From an uncultured Muribaculaceae bacterium (lineage in GTDB: Bacteria; Bacteroidota; Bacteroidia; Bacteroidales; Muribaculaceae): 7,032 nt of DNA. Under the pieces are notes generated by a model. The model did no database searches and was not told where the DNA came from. It saw only the letters and a list, made by a program, of their open reading frames with translations. The stretch covers positions 1 to 7,032 of the forward strand of contig CAJUAR010000101.1 in NCBI GenBank assembly GCA_910584495.1, written 5' to 3'. The position numbers and the translations under genes are program-made. Shown here piece by piece: positions 1 to 5,730 of the stretch (the first letter of the stretch is position 1; every line of letters begins with the position of its first letter).

Positions 1-23
1 ATAATCCACTGAATAATAATATA

Positions 24-149
24 TTATCTTCCATAAGAAAGGATAAGGTATGTTATGCCAAACGTTCCTTGCCCCAAAACTTCCTCAATTCTATAATCAT
101 AGTTCTTCCCATGGAGAACCATATCCTTGTAAAGTGTATCTCTTGCCAT
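24..149 (-). pseudogene. Truncated Ser/Thr protein kinase N-terminus (41 codons)
   Basis: A short reading frame starts with ATG at 149-147 and ends with TAA at 26-24. Residues about 13-35 read like the start of a bacterial Hanks-type Ser/Thr kinase: the run LHGKNYDYRIEEVLGQGTFG is followed by ITYL, so the ATP-binding glycine-rich loop (GQGTFG) is present. The resemblance stops right after ITYL, and the frame ends six codons later. No lysine of the VAIK type, catalytic loop or DFG motif follows, and neither other minus frame shows kinase sequence in the remaining ~45 bases. The ATG shares its A with the last base of the upxY-like stop (TAATG, 1-nt overlap), which suggests it was translated as the next gene of that operon. 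I read it as a kinase gene cut by a frameshift or rearrangement near base 45. The window ends too soon to see whether kinase sequence resumes. The family call is good; the pseudogene call is less certain. Confidence 0.6.
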
Positions 150-721
150 TATTTCGTTATTTTTTCAATGTCTGCCGATTTAATCTCAAGAATAGCACCG
201 CCTAAGAAATCGACAGATATTCTTACAATTGAACAATCATTTGCCACTCCGACAATTTCCCCTTTCAGTCCCATTAATTTACCCCGTGAAACAATTACAT
301 TGTCTGACATTGAAAACACGCCGTGTTCGAACTGAACGGGATAATCTGACTGAGCAAATAAAATCTTTAAACGCTCTATCTGTTCGATAGGGATTTGGGC
401 CGAACTTTTAGAGCCTGGTTGGGTAAGTATCTTAACAATCAGCGAATGACTTTTAATTTTTAGAATTTCATCCTCGCCAACGTGTGCAAATACAATCATC
501 GGAATTACCACTACATTGACCAATTTCTTTCAATCACTCCATAATCGCATTTGTTTTTGAACTGGTACGTATGTTTCAATGCCGAGCTTTGCCAATTCCT
601 GCGCTGCTTTCCTTTCACTCCGAGGGCGTGTATAGGCTGCAATCCAAAATTTTGAGCACGCTTCGCGGTCGCCAGTCACATTTGCTGACGAATGGGGAGG
701 ATTCGCTTGTTCTTTTGCCAT
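149..721 (-). pseudogene. upxY-like: UpxY-like NusG-family antiterminator, interrupted by an in-frame TGA
   Basis: Read from ATG at 721, this frame gives 63 residues, a TGA at 532-530, then 126 further sense codons in the same frame to TAA at 151-149: about 190 codon positions, the usual size of UpxY proteins. The N-terminal piece is an NGN domain (FWIAAYTRPRSERKAAQEL, then Y-P-Q and QMRLWSD). The downstream piece continues as KKLVNVVVIPMIVFAHV and ends in a KOW-type segment (VIVSRGKLMGLKGEIVG). UpxY proteins typically have WSDRKK at the junction, so TGA fits a single C-to-T change of a CGA arginine codon. UpxY proteins are NusG paralogues that let RNA polymerase read through the leader of long operons, classically capsule loci in Bacteroides. 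No capsule gene is visible; a kinase-like stub follows instead. A TTG at 523-521, three codons after the TGA, could in principle allow reinitiation of a KOW-only piece. A sequencing error is the main alternative. Confidence 0.82.
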
Positions 722-856
722 ATCAGATGATAAGGTATTTTGGGTTGTGAATAGACGGCTTGCAAGGAGAGCTAAGTTGGTATGCGAATGGTATTTGTCC
801 TAAAAAATATTTTCCGCGGCGGCTCTCTGACGGGAGGATTGGTTTAGATTGGGTAC

Positions 857-955
857 AAAAAAAAGCGTGAGAGTCTATATCTGTTGCTCTCTCCGCTTTT
901 CGAGGCTCTCGCATTGCCTATCTCAGTAGAAAGAGCAACATCGAAGCCTCACGCT
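857..955 (-). terminator. Leader terminator or attenuator: branched stem followed by U8
   Basis: In minus-strand RNA, AGCGUGAG (955-948) pairs perfectly with CUCACGCU (871-864), and eight U residues follow (864-857). A second perfect 8-bp stem is nested inside (939-932 with 890-883, AGAGCAAC/GUUGCUCU), and a small CGAG/CUCG hairpin lies at 911-901. GAGGCU (950-945) can instead pair with AGCCUC (907-902). That pairing would disrupt the closing stem, so two exclusive folds are possible, as in an attenuator. The enclosed loop is long for a plain intrinsic terminator, so the strength is uncertain. Confidence 0.55.
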
Positions 956-970
956 GTACGAATATATCGA

Positions 971-997
971 CATGCCAGCTCATCGCTGAGCTGCATG
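971..997 (-). other. Leader hairpin upstream of the attenuator
   Basis: CAGCTCA (976-982) and TGAGCTG (987-993) form a perfect 7-bp stem around a TCGC tetraloop. Four more pairs (CATG 971-974 with CATG 994-997) extend it if C975 is bulged. In the predicted leader RNA it forms before the terminator-like structure. A pause or recruitment hairpin for the antiterminator is a guess from position. Confidence 0.5.
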
Positions 998-1134
998 CTA
1001 TGTATAATCATACCCGAAAGACATCTACCGTTGCTGCACTCCTGACTGAGATTTAGAATTTGCGAGATTCCGAAAAGCCAAGATATGCGCTTGATAAACG
1101 CTTTATAACTATGTCTGCTCCCACCCTCTTAGCC

Positions 1135-1159
1135 CATACCGGGCCTCGAAAGCGGTATG
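1135..1159 (-). other. Hairpin at the predicted 5' end of the leader
   Basis: CATACCG (1135-1141) and CGGTATG (1153-1159) are perfect 7-bp inverted repeats with an 11-nt loop. They begin where transcription from the 1172-1165 box should start, so the leader RNA would open with this stem. Such a 5'-terminal hairpin could protect the RNA from decay or be an early pause signal. Confidence 0.45.
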
Positions 1160-1164
1160 CGTGG

Positions 1165-1196
1165 CAAATTTATAAACATTTTTTTAATTATGCAAT
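1165..1196 (-). promoter_or_regulatory. Bacteroidetes-type promoter for the upxY-like leader
   Basis: On the minus strand TAAATTTG (1172-1165) matches the -7 consensus TAnnTTTG exactly. ATTG (1196-1193), a partial match to the -33 TTTG box, lies 20 nt upstream in AT-rich DNA. Transcription would start near 1158. The next gene downstream is upxY-like, about 437 nt away. Confidence 0.6.
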
Positions 1197-1377
1197 AGTT
1201 TGTGTTTTATTATTTTTGAATCTGCGGGGGAAATAGTGAACGGTTGACAACATGGCAGTGAGAGCCGGACTTGAGTTTGAAAGTGTGTTTTGCAGATACT
1301 GTTTAATCCGAACCAAAGATTCATAATCCTTTTAATCCAACGACCAAACTTTCAGCACGCTCAAAGTTTGCTGAAAT
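1197..1377. other. AT-rich intergenic DNA between the TIR gene and the leader promoter
   Basis: No coding frame with recognisable content is seen on either strand. The only structure found is an inverted repeat pair at 1345-1376, just past the TIR stop. CAAACTTT (1345-1352) pairs with AAAGTTTG (1363-1370), or alternatively TTTCAGCA (1350-1357) with TGCTGAAA (1369-1376); the two folds are mutually exclusive. No T-run follows on the minus strand, so this is not a standard intrinsic terminator, although it sits where one would be expected. Confidence 0.4.
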
Positions 1378-2517
1378 CTAATCACTGATTGCAAGCACAT
1401 CATTGGGGCCGCAGGGCATATATATTGTGTCGGTCTGCAAAGGCACGTCGGCCTCAACGCTGTAGGTTTGTCTTTGTTCTTCTAATGGAATTTTTATGGA
1501 AACGACACCATCTGCATCGGAAACAGCTTGATATTTGTCAATTTTTACGACAACACCTTTTACTGTGCACTCTGACTGCGAATTCCATACCCGGAATCTT
1601 ACGGCACCATACACGTCGGTGTCTCTACTTATGTTGAGTTGAACGGCTTTTGACAGGACCACAGTTGTGTCAAGAGGATAAAAATCTTTGGCGGCAAATT
1701 CTATCTTCACCTTTTTGCCAACGAAACGAGCAGGGATATTTGAGAAAGATGCAAAATCGTTGACAGAAGCCAATGTATCACTTTTTGTTTCGTTGTAGAG
1801 CTGCAATGTGACAATGGCATCACGCAATGGAGGCAATGCTTCATTATGAGGTGATGTTTCTTTCAGACTGACCTTGACATCAATGGGTTTGTTGACAGAC
1901 CACACGTATAAAATCGCAGTCAAAACAACAATAACACCAAGCAGCCATGCGATAGACTTTTCAATCAGCAATCGTTTGTGGCGTTGCCAGATTGAATCGA
2001 ATTCTACACCGAGTAACTTGCTGATTAATTGGGCGTAGGCCCGTTCTCTGTTCATCCATGGCCAACGATAGACTTTCTCGTGGATGTTCGCGCCCAGAAT
2101 TTCGGGCAGACCAAGCTCGTCGACAACGGGGTTGAAACATTCTGTGGCCTTGTCGCCGCTGTGAGGCGTTCCATCGACGATGAAGAAATGGATATGTTCG
2201 GCACGCCCCAGACTATAGAAATAAGAGATTTCTCGTCCTACCCACTCCGACTGTGCCGAATGGGGAGAACAAATGACAATCAGATATTTGGATGCCCGTA
2301 ACCGTTCCTGCAACTCTGCCGAGAGACCTCCGGGCTGAATGTCGGTGGGAGCAAAAAAGACGGGCTTCAGAGGTTTGCGCGCCCAGCCGTGCTCGCTGCA
2401 CAGCGTGGAAGGCAAGCGATAGTTTTCCAACTTGCGCTGCAGCCGCTTGCCCCAGGCCGTGTCGCGGGAGTTGTAGCTGATAAAGGCGAAATATCTATAG
2501 TCCGGCTCGGCTGTCAT
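1378..2517 (-). CDS. TIR-domain protein with one membrane span and a periplasmic beta-rich tail
   Basis: The start chosen is ATG at 2517-2515, because it overlaps the preceding stop as ATGA; a TTG three codons earlier is possible but weaker. The product is 379 residues. Residues about 8-150 are a TIR domain: YFAFISYNSRD forms the first strand, the BB-loop region VFFAPTDIQPGG is at 53-64, YLIVICSPHSAQS follows, and SEWVGREI carries Glu96 in the W-x-x-x-E position used by TIR NADases. The segment ending in WQRHKR (177-182) is common in this TIR subfamily. A hydrophobic span follows (about 188-206), preceded by positive residues, so the TIR should be cytoplasmic and the last ~170 residues periplasmic. 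That tail looks like two Ig- or carboxypeptidase-regulatory-like sandwiches (about 213-297 and 303-377). Known bacterial TIRs cleave NAD+ or make cyclic ADP-ribose signals; activity here is inferred. Its partner is probably the upstream TPR protein. Confidence 0.88.
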   Translation of the reverse strand: MTAEPDYRYFAFISYNSRDTAWGKRLQRKLENYRLPSTLCSEHGWARKPLKPVFFAPTDIQPGGLSAELQERLRASKYLIVICSPHSAQSEWVGREISYFYSLGRAEHIHFFIVDGTPHSGDKATECFNPVVDELGLPEILGANIHEKVYRWPWMNRERAYAQLISKLLGVEFDSIWQRHKRLLIEKSIAWLLGVIVVLTAILYVWSVNKPIDVKVSLKETSPHNEALPPLRDAIVTLQLYNETKSDTLASVNDFASFSNIPARFVGKKVKIEFAAKDFYPLDTTVVLSKAVQLNISRDTDVYGAVRFRVWNSQSECTVKGVVVKIDKYQAVSDADGVVSIKIPLEEQRQTYSVEADVPLQTDTIYMPCGPNDVLAISD

Positions 2518-4463
2518 TTTTTCCAATATTGGTTTATCAGGTCGATATTTTCTTTAATAGAAAGATATTGAGGATGATTTTCTCCGAGAGTATTCCCTGT
2601 TATCTCCAAGGCTTTGCTACAATATTCATAGGCCTTCTCAAAATGACCCTGCGTGGCATACATCAAGCCGATAGCGTTATAATTTTCAGCGAGTTCCGGT
2701 TTCGATTCGCCATACATATTCTTTTGTATTTCAATATATTTGGATAGATACTTGATGGCTTGTGGGTAGTTACCTACAGACTGGAACAATATCCCTATAT
2801 TAAAATAACTCGTCGCAACTAATGGATTATTATCCCCCAAAAAAGACCGGCGTATTTCCAGGGACTTATTATGATTATCAAAAGACTTGTCATAATCGCC
2901 CAAAGATGAGTAAACTAATCCGATATTGAAATAATTATCAGCGACATCGGGATGGCGTTCTCCCAAAATGCCTCGACGTATTTCAAGAGCTTTGAGATAA
3001 TACTCAAGAGCCTTGGAAAAATCACCTTGAGAATAGAAAACATTACCTATATTGTGGTAATCTGAGGCAACCAATATATTGTTCTCACCGAACAATGATT
3101 GTTGTATCTCCAAAGCTTTTTGGTAATTCTCAAGTGCCTTTGAATAATCGCCTTGAGAATAGAATACGCTGCCAATACCTCCATAACTGGCCGCCACATC
3201 CGAATGTCCTTCTCCGAATATGGCTTGCTGTATCTCCAAGGCGTTGCTGTAGTACTCAAGGGCCTTGGTGTAATTCCCCTGTCTAAAGTATACATTGCCA
3301 ATATTATCATAGCTCCCGGCCACATCCTGATGTTGTTCGCCGAAAGAACGTTTTCTGATTTCCAAAGCCTTATTATAATTATCAAGAGCCTTAGCTAAAT
3401 CGTTCTGAGCCAAGAATACCGAACCAATGTTGTTATACGTTCTCGCAACACCAGAATGACTGGTGTCATATTGTTCATCAGCGTTTCGCAGTACTCGTAG
3501 ATAATAGGACAATGCTTTATCATATGCAGCCAAATATTCTTTCAAAAAGTATCCGGTCTGAAATTGCCACTCGACATTTGCCGTGTCCAGGTCGGCGCGG
3601 ACTTCGAGGTAGTTGGCGGCGGAATCGTTGCGGAGATTCATCTTGCAGATTTCGTACTTGTGGTAGCAGTCTTCGGCAAGGTCGTCGAGTTCCTTTTGCG
3701 TATAGGCTTTGCTTTTCTGCAGGTTTTCCTGCCGCTTCGCAAGGTCGGCCTCCTCTTTGGCGTTGATATCCTGATGTTGGCGCAGAGCTGCCACACGGGC
3801 ATTGATGTCGCCCTTGGTGTTGAGCAAGGAATCGGCCTTAGTCAGCTCGCCGTTGAGTATCAGATTGCTAATGCGGCGGTTGAACTCATCCACCTGGTCG
3901 TAGTCAATTTGGGAATAGCGTTCGGCCATGTCGCTGATAAGCTTCTCGTTCTTCTCCTGCTCGGCATATAAATCCTGCAGTTTTTGCTGATACTCCTGCC
4001 GGGTAATTTTGTTTTGTTCCTTTAGCTGTTCAATTTCATCTTCACGGCTCTGCAAGGTGCGTTGCAACGTGCGACGAATTTTCCGTTCGGCAGCCAATTT
4101 GTCGGCCAACTGCGTCTCGGGCTTTTCGAGCACGACAAATAGCGGATTATCCTTGGAATACGAAAACTGTTTCGACAAGATGTCGGGGTCTGCAATTGAA
4201 TATCCTTGTTTCTTTACGCCTTGCAGAAAGAAAAATTTGCCCGGTACGGGGAACGAAAATTCGCCATTATTACCGCTCCTCACCGGATTTCGGCCCTTGA
4301 CAGTAACCACGGCATCCGCCAAGCGTTCGCCCTCAATCAGCTTGCCGCCCGCATCCAGCCGCCCTCTTGTTTTGACAACACCATGCTGTGTTTGGGCAAA
4401 GCAGCCTATTGAAAAGAGGAATGATAAGGCGAGACAAGTTACTTTTAGGGCGTTTAAATGCAT
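2514..4463 (-). CDS. Exported coiled-coil/TPR protein paired with the TIR gene
   Basis: The 649-residue product begins with a signal peptide (about residues 1-23; hydrophobic core, then CFA before QTQ). The SIGC stretch is a poor lipobox, so a soluble or loosely attached periplasmic protein is favoured. Residues about 32-113 form a small beta-sandwich like the carboxypeptidase-regulatory fold (LADAVVTVKG, GEFSFPVPG, KKQGYS). Residues about 115-265 are highly charged and helical, probably coiled coil. Seven consecutive 42-residue tetratricopeptide repeats of the kinesin-light-chain type fill 336-629, and half a repeat ends the protein. TPRs are protein-binding scaffolds; no catalytic motif is visible. 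The stop TGA (2516-2514) overlaps the TIR start by four bases, implying coupled translation and perhaps fixed stoichiometry. An exported TPR protein could contact the periplasmic tail of the TIR protein. No strong TAnnTTTG promoter is evident before the ATG; TATAATTT near 4480 is a weak candidate. Confidence 0.85.
   Translation of the reverse strand: MHLNALKVTCLALSFLFSIGCFAQTQHGVVKTRGRLDAGGKLIEGERLADAVVTVKGRNPVRSGNNGEFSFPVPGKFFFLQGVKKQGYSIADPDILSKQFSYSKDNPLFVVLEKPETQLADKLAAERKIRRTLQRTLQSREDEIEQLKEQNKITRQEYQQKLQDLYAEQEKNEKLISDMAERYSQIDYDQVDEFNRRISNLILNGELTKADSLLNTKGDINARVAALRQHQDINAKEEADLAKRQENLQKSKAYTQKELDDLAEDCYHKYEICKMNLRNDSAANYLEVRADLDTANVEWQFQTGYFLKEYLAAYDKALSYYLRVLRNADEQYDTSHSGVARTYNNIGSVFLAQNDLAKALDNYNKALEIRKRSFGEQHQDVAGSYDNIGNVYFRQGNYTKALEYYSNALEIQQAIFGEGHSDVAASYGGIGSVFYSQGDYSKALENYQKALEIQQSLFGENNILVASDYHNIGNVFYSQGDFSKALEYYLKALEIRRGILGERHPDVADNYFNIGLVYSSLGDYDKSFDNHNKSLEIRRSFLGDNNPLVATSYFNIGILFQSVGNYPQAIKYLSKYIEIQKNMYGESKPELAENYNAIGLMYATQGHFEKAYEYCSKALEITGNTLGENHPQYLSIKENIDLINQYWKK
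2577..3458 (-). repeat. Seven tandem 126-bp TPR-coding units
   Basis: Seven in-frame units of exactly 42 codons encode residues 336-629 of the TPR protein. Each keeps the pattern VA-x-x-Y-x-x-IG near its start, then KAL-x-x-Y-x-KALEI and a G-E or G-D at the end. Spacing is constant with no indels, and neighbouring units share recognisable DNA stretches, so copy number could change by recombination. The N-terminal units are more alike than units 5-7. Confidence 0.85.
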
Positions 4464-4566
4464 AGCAATATGGAAATTATAGCTTTTGAGGAGTAATAAT
4501 TTAAGTTTCGCAAGCGCAGTGCTTGCCGAACATTCTCTTGTGGCTCGTTAGCGGTAATTCTTTGAT

Positions 4567-4597
4567 AAGCACCGGAAGTGCGCTGTTCCTACAACCC
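4567..4597 (+). repeat. Left inner arm of the palindromic element
   Basis: This 31-nt arm matches the reverse complement of 4778-4808 at 30 of 31 positions. The single difference is in the CACCGG/CCAGTG part near the outer end. The near identity implies recent spread or maintained folding. Confidence 0.8.
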
Positions 4598-4777
4598 ACT
4601 GCAAAGCTGTGGGGCAGAACACCATCCCCGAACTATCGCAACAAGCCGCAGAGAGCGCGCTGTTGCAACCGGCGACAGCCTGTGTGCGAGCCTTTGCTAT
4701 CGCCTTTCGAGACTGCGCACACTCCGCGGCTTGTCTCGAAAAGGTAGGGTCGTCCGAAGTCCCCCGGCTTCGCACGA

Positions 4778-4808
4778 GGGTTGTAGGAACAGCGCACTTC
4801 CAGTGCTT
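4778..4808 (-). repeat. Right inner arm of the palindromic element
   Basis: This is the reverse-complement partner of the arm at 4567-4597, separated from it by 180 bases of weaker dyad symmetry. A transcript through the region would fold into a long hairpin on either strand. Confidence 0.8.
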
Positions 4809-4905
4809 AACTGTTGCCAACTTTCTGTTACCTTCAAGTGTAACTTGCGAAACCTGACTATTTTAACTATTCAAAAACTTATCGCAGCTTATAATTATCT
4901 GGAAA

Positions 4906-5454
4906 TCAGCTGAGCGGGTTTCCGCAGTTGGGGCAGAAGCGGGCGTTTGCAGGGACGGAGGTGCCGCAGTTGGTGCAGAAACGGGCAGCGCCGGTGGCAG
5001 AAGATGTACCAGTCGAAGTGCCGGCGTATGCATACGCTGTTGTGGGAGCTTCGCCCCCATCGTTTTCAGCAATGACGGCCTGTGCGGCGGCAAGAGCCTT
5101 GTCGTCGAGTTTAGCCTGCTCCACGAGGCCCCAAATTTGGGTGAGGAGCACGGGCCATGTGATGAACAACATTACAAGTGTGGGAATCACCTGCTGGCCG
5201 AAGATGCCCACGCCGGCGTCGAAGTTCACCGAGTTGCCCTGTGGCACCAGCGTAACCTTCAGAGCCGTTTTCATGCCCAATACTGCCTTAAAGAGACCGC
5301 CTTTGGTGATAGAAATGTCTGTGCCGCCGCTATAGAGGTCTTCGCGTTTCACTTCATAGCCTTCGGCTGTGAAAGTCTGGCATATACGCTCGGCCATGGC
5401 CGGAATGAGTTCGGGTTTGCAGGCGAGGTTTGTTTTGGTGTTGAAAGTTCCCAT
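4906..5454 (-). CDS. Membrane-associated zinc-ribbon protein, function unknown
   Basis: This 182-residue protein begins MGTFNTKTNL and has three parts. Residues about 1-80 are a mixed alpha/beta region with conserved-looking stretches (DISITKGGLFKAVLGMKTAL). A hydrophobic segment follows (about 86-108, with VIPTLVMLFITWPVLLTQIW), probably one membrane span or hairpin. A flexible Ala/Gly/Ser/Thr-rich linker (about 133-157) leads to a C-terminal zinc ribbon with two CxxC knuckles (Cys160/163 and Cys174/177). I recognise the general architecture from Bacteroidales zinc-ribbon proteins but know of no assigned function. It is the last gene of a three-gene operon, six bases after the 86-residue protein. 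The metallopeptidase two genes upstream carries a similar ribbon, so the two may share a partner or localisation. The palindromic element lies just downstream. Confidence 0.8.
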   Translation of the reverse strand: MGTFNTKTNLACKPELIPAMAERICQTFTAEGYEVKREDLYSGGTDISITKGGLFKAVLGMKTALKVTLVPQGNSVNFDAGVGIFGQQVIPTLVMLFITWPVLLTQIWGLVEQAKLDDKALAAAQAVIAENDGGEAPTTAYAYAGTSTGTSSATGAARFCTNCGTSVPANARFCPNCGNPLS

Positions 5455-5460
5455 AGCAGC

Positions 5461-5721
5461 TTATTTGAGGTTTTGGAGTTCGTGATTGTGATAGGCGGCA
5501 AAGAGCACGCTCATTTGCGATATTGCATCGCCAACGGCAGCTTGCTGCTCATCGTTTAGGATGGACTGCAGGTGTCGCAGCGATGCCATTGTGGCATCGG
5601 CCTGTTCTTTGAGTTCCTGGTCTGTAACAATGCCGTCGGCCATAATAGCTTGGTAGGCAGGATTATTTGTCACTATATCGGATATGTTGAGCAATCCGTT
5701 TTCGTCGAAAAGTGTTTGCAT
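5461..5721 (-). CDS. Small helical protein of unknown function (86 aa)
   Basis: The protein has 86 residues and is predicted to be almost wholly helical, with no signal peptide, membrane span or cysteine. The stretch IMADGIVTDQELKEQA resembles the loop-plus-helix seen in TerB-like and EF-hand-like small bundles, but the similarity is too weak for a family call. It lies nine bases after the metallopeptidase stop and six bases before the membrane zinc-ribbon gene, so it is almost certainly co-transcribed and probably acts with them. The tight spacing on both sides, not sequence recognition, is the main support for its being real. Confidence 0.75.
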   Translation of the reverse strand: MQTLFDENGLLNISDIVTNNPAYQAIMADGIVTDQELKEQADATMASLRHLQSILNDEQQAAVGDAISQMSVLFAAYHNHELQNLK

Positions 5722-5730
5722 GGTTATTAT

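Larger units (their letters stand above)
722..1158 (-). other. Structured 5' leader of the upxY-like gene
   Basis: This stretch has no convincing gene. It lies between a predicted minus-strand promoter (box 1172-1165) and the upxY-like ATG at 721, giving an untranslated leader of about 437 nt. It holds at least three inverted repeats that could fold in the minus-strand RNA: 1135-1159, 971-997 and the terminator-like 864-955. Long leaders are typical upstream of upxY genes, where the antiterminator is thought to act on its own transcript. The transcription start is inferred from box position only. Confidence 0.5.
4505..4853. repeat. 349-bp imperfect palindrome, MITE-like dispersed repeat
   Basis: The stretch is bounded by perfect 10-bp inverted repeats, GTTTCGCAAG (4505-4514) and CTTGCGAAAC (4844-4853). 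Inside are two 31-nt arms (4567-4597 and 4778-4808) that are reverse complements with one mismatch. Further complementarity continues toward the centre, for example around 4640-4660 with 4720-4740. A small hairpin (GCAAGC 4510-4515 with GCTTGC 4521-4526) lies at the left end. No transposase or convincing protein is encoded; the open frames across it are products of the palindrome. It fills the gap between the zinc-ribbon operon and the TPR-TIR unit and could stop or insulate transcription. No clear target duplication is visible, so mobility is inferred. The arm sequence seems familiar to me from Bacteroidales intergenic regions, but I could not check this. Confidence 0.65.

Noticed and set aside
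69..335. 88-codon plus-strand frame
   Set aside because: It runs antisense to both the kinase-like stub and the KOW part of the upxY-like gene and has no recognisable content.
1345..1376. Intrinsic terminator for the TPR-TIR unit
   Set aside because: There are clear inverted repeats, but no T-run follows on the minus strand and two exclusive pairings compete, so I list it only as structure in the intergenic entry.
2514..2526. TTG start at 2526 for the TIR gene
   Set aside because: It adds only three residues and lies deeper in the upstream gene; the ATG at 2517 in the ATGA overlap is a better start.
3564..3971. 135-codon plus-strand frame
   Set aside because: Antisense to the coiled-coil part of the TPR protein; its leucine/valine-rich sequence is what a reversed charged coiled coil gives.
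4395..4463. Lipoprotein signal at Cys21 of the TPR protein
   Set aside because: The SIGC stretch has Ser at -3 instead of a large aliphatic residue, and a normal cleavage site follows (CFA before Q).
4548..4820. 90-codon minus-strand frame and several plus-strand frames across the palindromic element
   Set aside because: They begin and end in the two inverted arms, so similar peptides appear at both ends; they reflect repeat sequence rather than a gene.
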